From NCBI GenBank assembly GCA_013433145.1, contig CM024170.1, positions 13,305,866 through 13,369,865 of the forward strand: a stretch of 64,000 nucleotides of DNA, written 5' to 3'. How positions within the stretch are numbered: position 1 is the stretch's first letter; every line of letters starts with the position of its first letter. The notes under the pieces were generated by a model. The model had not been told where the DNA came from. It saw nothing but the letters and a program-made list of their open reading frames with translations, and ran no database searches. The translations under genes and the position numbers were made by a program. Shown here piece after piece: positions 58,445 to 64,000 of the stretch. The DNA comes from Ascaris suum (taxonomy: Eukaryota; Nematoda; Chromadorea; Rhabditida; Ascarididae).

Positions 58445-58469
58445 CCCCTTCCCCCCCCTCTCCCCTCCC
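58445..58469 (-). promoter_or_regulatory. Second potential G-quadruplex (minus strand)
   Basis: C runs of 4, 8, 4 and 3 with 2, 3 and 1-base spacers. It shares the word CCCCCCCCTCTCCCCTCCC with the tract 350 bases upstream, suggesting a local duplication. Confidence 0.55.
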
Positions 58470-58792
58470 ATCCGTACCCTACCCTTACAACAATGGAGAG
58501 GCCGTATGCGCCGTCATAAATGACTGTTTGAAGTACTCTAAGGCAAAAATCGGCATAGAAATGATTATGGCAGCGGAATGATTCCATGTTTGCCAGCTAT
58601 TTCTAGGAACTTTTTTTAAAAAATTTTTTGGCGCATATGATTGTTACGTATTGATTTTGACGTGCTGCGTAACTGAAATAGCCCGCTGAGTGAGTAACTT
58701 CATAACAATAGTGGAATAATTTTCATCTACGGTAATGACGTATTCACTCGAGAGAAGGGGTCGCTGCTAAGAGATCAGCATGCAGTATATGC

Positions 58793-59038
58793 ATGTTAAA
58801 TGAAGTCAATGTGCATGTTATATCTGAGAAAAAAACCGTTAATAAACCTGCAATACCTGTTGATTTTATTGATCGCTTGCTAAAATCTACTCAACGAATC
58901 AACGACAAATCTCATGATGGCAATGTCACTCTGAAACGAGAATTCTGGAGACTCAGCAAGAGCTATAACGCCTCGATTTTAGAAGAGGTTACATTAGCGT
59001 TCATCGATGCATTTTTGAATATTTCTGAAATTTTATGA
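58793..59038 (+). CDS. 81-codon open frame in lin-39 intron, doubtful
   Basis: ATG to TGA, with protein-like composition (for example PVDFIDRLLKSTQRIND) and little low-complexity sequence, unlike nearby frames. No domain is recognised and no splice partners are evident. It may be chance or a nested short gene. Confidence 0.15.
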   Translation: MLNEVNVHVISEKKTVNKPAIPVDFIDRLLKSTQRINDKSHDGNVTLKREFWRLSKSYNASILEEVTLAFIDAFLNISEIL

Positions 59039-61143
59039 GAAGAACTTTTGTAGATAAAATTCGTTGACAAAAGGTTGCATAAATATAAATCAATAATTTA
59101 ACTAATTAATTAAAAATTGACTGAACCCGATGCTAATATGTTTTACGAGGTCAGAATTTACATAAGTCAACGCTATCGGTTCATCTATCTTCAAGAAGTA
59201 AGTAGGAAAATATCGAATTCAATATTCCTACATTTTCCCTTCAATAAAAATGAGAAATTTCACTGAAGAAACCTTAACACCTCAAGGCGAAAAATTTAAT
59301 CAAAAAATTTATTTATTAATTAAAAGTTGTAAAAATTTATCAATTAGTTAAAGATTTATTAATTAAATATTAGAATAAATAAGAATGTTCATCGAAAAAT
59401 TCCACAATATGATATTGCTATCATACGAAATTTGCTGCAGCGTTCATTGTATATTTTTTCGGATGAAATGTAAGAGAGTCTATTTATTTAAGCGTTGTGG
59501 ACTCTTAACTACTGTAGATAAATCATTGCATAGGTAATTATGCAATCCATATTTCGCAACGTACAGCTGTCGGAAATTGCTTTCAGGACATCACTAATGG
59601 AGTGCCCATGATTCCGCTTGAAATGTAATCTCTATTTCGTAATCGTTTTAAAAGCTTTCAATCAACGCTCTTTCATTATGTGCACATCCACATGACACAA
59701 TTTTTTTGTGGGAAATTTTTATTCGATTCTCTAAAATAAGTTCTTTGAAATAAGGACACCGACTATTTCCCGCAAATGTAGATGTTTCAAATCTTACGGT
59801 AGCGTTGTTATGTTAACTAGCGCATGTCTGTATATGTCTGTCTGTCTAAACATGTGTTATTTGCAAGTTGGGCATCGCAGATTGGGAGAAGTTGTGGGAA
59901 ATTGATGAGCCTAATTTACACCATAGATAAGCTCGTGCAGTTACTTTTAGCCAATCCATCACTACTTCGGAAAGACTTTATGAGTCTTGAATGGCATCAG
60001 AAAATTTGCGTACATTTTACGCTTATCGACTAGTCTTTTACAATCGGTCCGGTAATAACGTTTATCTGTCATAGAAGATTTGCACGATCACCCGAGATTA
60101 AAACATTTATCCATTCACTGTTGGAGTGTTCAGCTAAATGCTCAACCAGTCGTTAGGCTTAGGGCACCCAAATGCTGAACCAGTCCTGTGATGTGTTTAT
60201 GACATCGTGTCTTATATGGCTCCGATAATTTGCATACCAAACTACTAATTTTACGATTACCTGAATAATATGTTAATGAAGGTTGTTTAATTTTTTCGAC
60301 AATTTAATCATCAATCTTTGAAGCAATTTGCAAACGAAGATATTAACCGTACGCATTTCCTTATATATTTAGCATTGAGAGTCGTTATGTATTAACCGTA
60401 TGCACTCAAAAATTGCGCTTGATATAGCCATTTAGACACCGCGTTTAATGTATTCTTTGATATCATAGAACTAAAATTTGCATTTGTGTAGAACTAAAAT
60501 TTGCAAGTATGCGGATAAATATATACGGCGCATTTGCCAGGGGAAACGTCGCAATTTCTATAATTTACTCTACTTAATTGATATTTAAATAGCATAAATG
60601 AAGATTGTCCAGTTGATAAGAATAATAAAATTACGTGATAGTTTTACACATGAATTGTGTAGATTTTTATCGGTGCTATGTCGTTATTGCTTTTTTAAAT
60701 GTTCATAGAGATTTCAAATATATGGAATATACGGCAAAATATCTTACGCACAAGACACCCTCTGCAGAATATCGGTTTGTGGCATCCCAAATTTTTAATG
60801 CAGTTTTTTATTTAGATTCAAAGAAACGTAAGAACTTTAGTTAGATTTAAGCTAATTTAAGCTAAATGTTAATCAATTTTTCTAGTGGTCACGATTATTG
60901 AAACAATTATTGAAACAAGGCGAATATCTAAACACGATGAGAAGGGAGACCATTCCTTCTCGTCGAATTTAATTACCCTCTCCTTTGCGAACGTCTGATC
61001 TCTCTCATCTCGTTGTTATCTTTTCGCTTACTGTCAGCTGTCGGTTTCATGTGACAAAACTTGTATCGAAATTTCTTACTCAACAATGCTTATTTAATTG
61101 TTTCACATGCCCAAAAGCTACTACGTATTGCTCATAATCCAAA

Positions 61144-61144
<1 letters not shown>

Positions 61145-61237
<93 letters not shown>
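61145..61237. repeat. (AT)n microsatellite
   Basis: About 93 bases of uninterrupted AT repeat within the proposed lin-39 intron 2. Confidence 0.95.
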
Positions 61238-61239
<2 letters not shown>

Positions 61240-62295
61240 TTAGCGCGCAATATTATTCATATAAGATTCTACCCACGAAAGCAGGTTTCTTAGAGGGAAG
61301 AACTTCTGAAGGAGAGAGCAATCGTTTCGCTACCGACAGCGGAAACAAGGAAATGAAGCGACACTCGACTATAGATGCTTCTTTTCTCGCATATCTATTC
61401 AGACTAAAAAAAAAGTTATTGTCGTATCATTTCATTCGCTTAAAATTAAAAATTTTCTGCAACATTCCTTCAGTACATTTCCAAAATGTTCATTGCCTTA
61501 TGATTTTCGATACGTGTAAAATACCTCAAATTTAGCGAAGTGTATAATTTCTCATCGCTAAAACTTCCATTCAGTTTATTTTCATCGAGTTCGGTTGTCA
61601 TTTGTTTGTGTCTATAGGTGAGTTGCCTTTGTGCATTTATGCTTTCTAAGACGATGCGATTCGTACACAGTAAGGCTACGTTGTCTGTTTGTGTCTGTCT
61701 GCTAAAAGATTTATTTCACATTGAATCGTTTGTTTATTTAAAAAAAAATTTTTTTTCTTTTCTAAAACATTATTTGACAGTTTTTTCTCAGATATTTCTC
61801 AGACGTTCTCATACAATGTTCATAGCCAAATTGTTGTTTTTAAGCTCGCTAAGCTTTCTGAGATATCTTTACTGATTGAAGTTTAGTTCCTAAAACTGTA
61901 CTTAACATAGTGAATCATTTACTTTGAAACAATGAATGAAAATCATTACAACGCTCTCTCTTCTCCAAATGATTGAATTCTCTTCACTCCGAAAAGTGTG
62001 AAGTCTGAAGTCGGCAATCTAAAGTCTAAAGTGATTTAAGTTTGAAGCGATTCTTTCAAAATTGCGTAAGCATATTAATAAAATTATGCATTTTATACTT
62101 ATTTATTCAGTTCCATAAATTTTTTTTTCTGATCGATGCGATGCCAAATCTCAATGAATTTGCCAATATTCATCATCTTATCATAGACATATATAGTCTA
62201 GTGATATTACGGTAGAGAAATAAGGATTCTTTTATGATAGTCGTTAAGATATCAAAAATAGTTTCCATCTGAACGTTGATATGGTCGATCCATAA

Positions 62296-62397
<102 letters not shown>

Positions 62398-63582
62398 AAA
62401 ATATGCAAAAAATTATGCGGAAAAACCGACATAGAGGAAAAGATTGTTTAAATTTGCATGAGTGCAATATAAATTATTAGATTTGAGCATGCAAATATAC
62501 GACTGTCATGAGACATTTTGGCCTACACTAATCGATCATCGCGCACACCGTGCAGGTATACGGTGTTTAGTTGTTGACTTATCGGATTCATCAACGTGCC
62601 GATTGCCTATCAATAAACTTAATCTCACTCTATGAGGGCATTTTCCTTCCTCGTCGATTATCTTCATTTCATTAGATATTCATTTGATGTATTTTTTTCC
62701 ATACACTTTCTATTCAATAGCTCATCTCTCGATTTTTCATTCATTGTTGGGTTTTCGTTCTTTTTTTTTTCCTCGCATTATATATCTTATATTTGAAAGT
62801 ATTATGCTAAGGAGTTCTTTAATCGATTTTGATGATGTATACCTTTCGTAGTTACTGTTGAACATCATCTATCTTTGCTGTCTTTTCTTTGTTGAATCAC
62901 CCTCGCTAGTCGAATTTAATTCGTAAATTCATAGCTCTTTACTTGGCGAACCATAGCCTTGTATTCGGTGGTATTGCAGCTGATATTTGGCTTGGTCAGG
63001 ATAATAGAAAAATGACTTTTTATTAAAATAATAAATCTCCGTATATGCTCATTGGCCAAAATCAATGATAAAGTGACACCGGAGTCAAACTGCTGAAAAA
63101 TTTATGGTCATAAAACTAAATGAAATTAAGCCGGCTGGTCACTTTCTGCTGAGCAAATATTGGAATGCATCTTATAGCCGGGCGAGAACAAATTAAATAT
63201 GCAAATGGATCAAATGAGCGCTGAACTCGGAAGTCATCGATCTGATCAGCACTGCTCTTGAAAATTCATTTGCAGACTTATTTTGCATTCATTTGAGTTG
63301 GTCATTCTTTGAACCAGCTGACCACCATACGGAAAAAATATCGAATATGAGATTCGAAGAAAAAGATATGCCCCAATGATTTTTGATAAGTTTATTTTTT
63401 TTTTGAAGTTTCTGGTCAATGATTATTTCCTTTCTAATGATTGTAATCTTTAAGTAATAATAATGCAATTATTTTTGTCGTTCTAATAACGCTTATTTTT
63501 CCATGACTTATTTGATGAACCTAACTGATTCTTCGATATTTTGAGTTGAAAGTATTGCAAAGATGCAATACAAATAAATGTG

Positions 63583-63602
63583 GCAATGCAATTTTGCATT
63601 GC
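63583..63602. repeat. Palindrome within an ATGCAA-rich cluster
   Basis: GCAATGCAA and TTGCATTGC separated by two T, a near-perfect 20-bp dyad. Several further ATGCAA words lie within 100 bases on either side (about 63463, 63563, 63607, 63645). Confidence 0.6.
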
Positions 63603-64000
63603 AACGATGCAATTATTTGTAATTCTTTAACAGTGAATACGCATGCAATAGTTTCACTATCATAACTTATTTCTGTGAATTGAATGAAGAAACAATGCGA
63701 GAATTCCTAACTTTTTCGCGAATTTTTATTGACTTACTTCAAGAACAGTTCTGCAAAATTTGATGCATTATTTTCCGCCTATAAAAGCAGTCGACTTTTG
63801 CAAGTGTAAAAACGGTCATAAAATTTGCATGATAATCCATTAATGGAGGTGGTCATGGTTTATGAAAGTTTTATGTGAAAGATTCTTTCCTCCAAATCCA
63901 CTGATTGAAATTTCCAATTCGACTGATCATGAAATGCGTACAAGTTGGCAAAAACGGATCATTCTTACATTCAACAGACAGTGTAATTTTCGCTTCAAAC

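Noticed and set aside
59824..60033. Plus-strand 69-codon frame
   Set aside because: Starts in a TGTCTG-rich repeat, lacks domain signals and lies inside the proposed lin-39 intron.

Overview
This window is AT-rich, intron-rich animal DNA with no bacterial-style gene packing. It carries the 5' ends of two divergently transcribed homeobox (Hox) genes and a Hox-cluster microRNA. The combination points to a nematode: a short Hox protein with a YPWM hexapeptide followed by TRVH, a labial/ceh-13-like neighbour on the opposite strand, and a mir-10-superfamily hairpin between them whose 3p arm is intermediate between insect miR-993 and C. elegans miR-231. The low GC, long poly-A/T runs and very long (AT)n tracts would suit a clade III (filarial-type) nematode. 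That species-level guess is inference only.

Layout. The minus-strand gene (proposed ceh-13) has its first coding exon at 3316-3013 and a first intron that runs left past base 1. Its 5' flank is moderately GC-rich up to about 4.2 kb. At 4647-4728 on the plus strand lies the microRNA hairpin. From about 4.7 to 50 kb there is a roughly 45-kb stretch with no gene I can name. It holds long (AT)n tracts, two minisatellites, small inverted repeats, and a handful of GC-richer islands with open frames near 10.3, 13.2, 35.3, 37.4-38.7 and 47.9 kb. These islands are best treated as candidate enhancers, non-coding exons or relic coding DNA. A GC-rich promoter-like block at about 50.0-50.6 kb precedes the plus-strand gene (proposed lin-39, Scr/Dfd class). 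Its exon 1 is 50677-50865 and exon 2, with the acidic linker and the hexapeptide, is 55571-55700. I could not find either homeodomain exon here, so both genes continue beyond the window edges and the right-hand intron is at least 8.3 kb.

How it fits together. In animals, ceh-13/labial and lin-39/Scr-Dfd proteins are anterior/mid-body patterning transcription factors that bind DNA with Exd/PBX partners through the hexapeptide. miR-10-superfamily microRNAs sit in Hox clusters and often act on Hox transcripts. The whole window can be read as one regulatory domain: two divergent Hox promoters about 47 kb apart, with a microRNA and enhancer-like islands between them. Most open frames in this sequence are chance or repeat-derived (for example long Ile-Tyr runs from AT repeats) and are not annotated.
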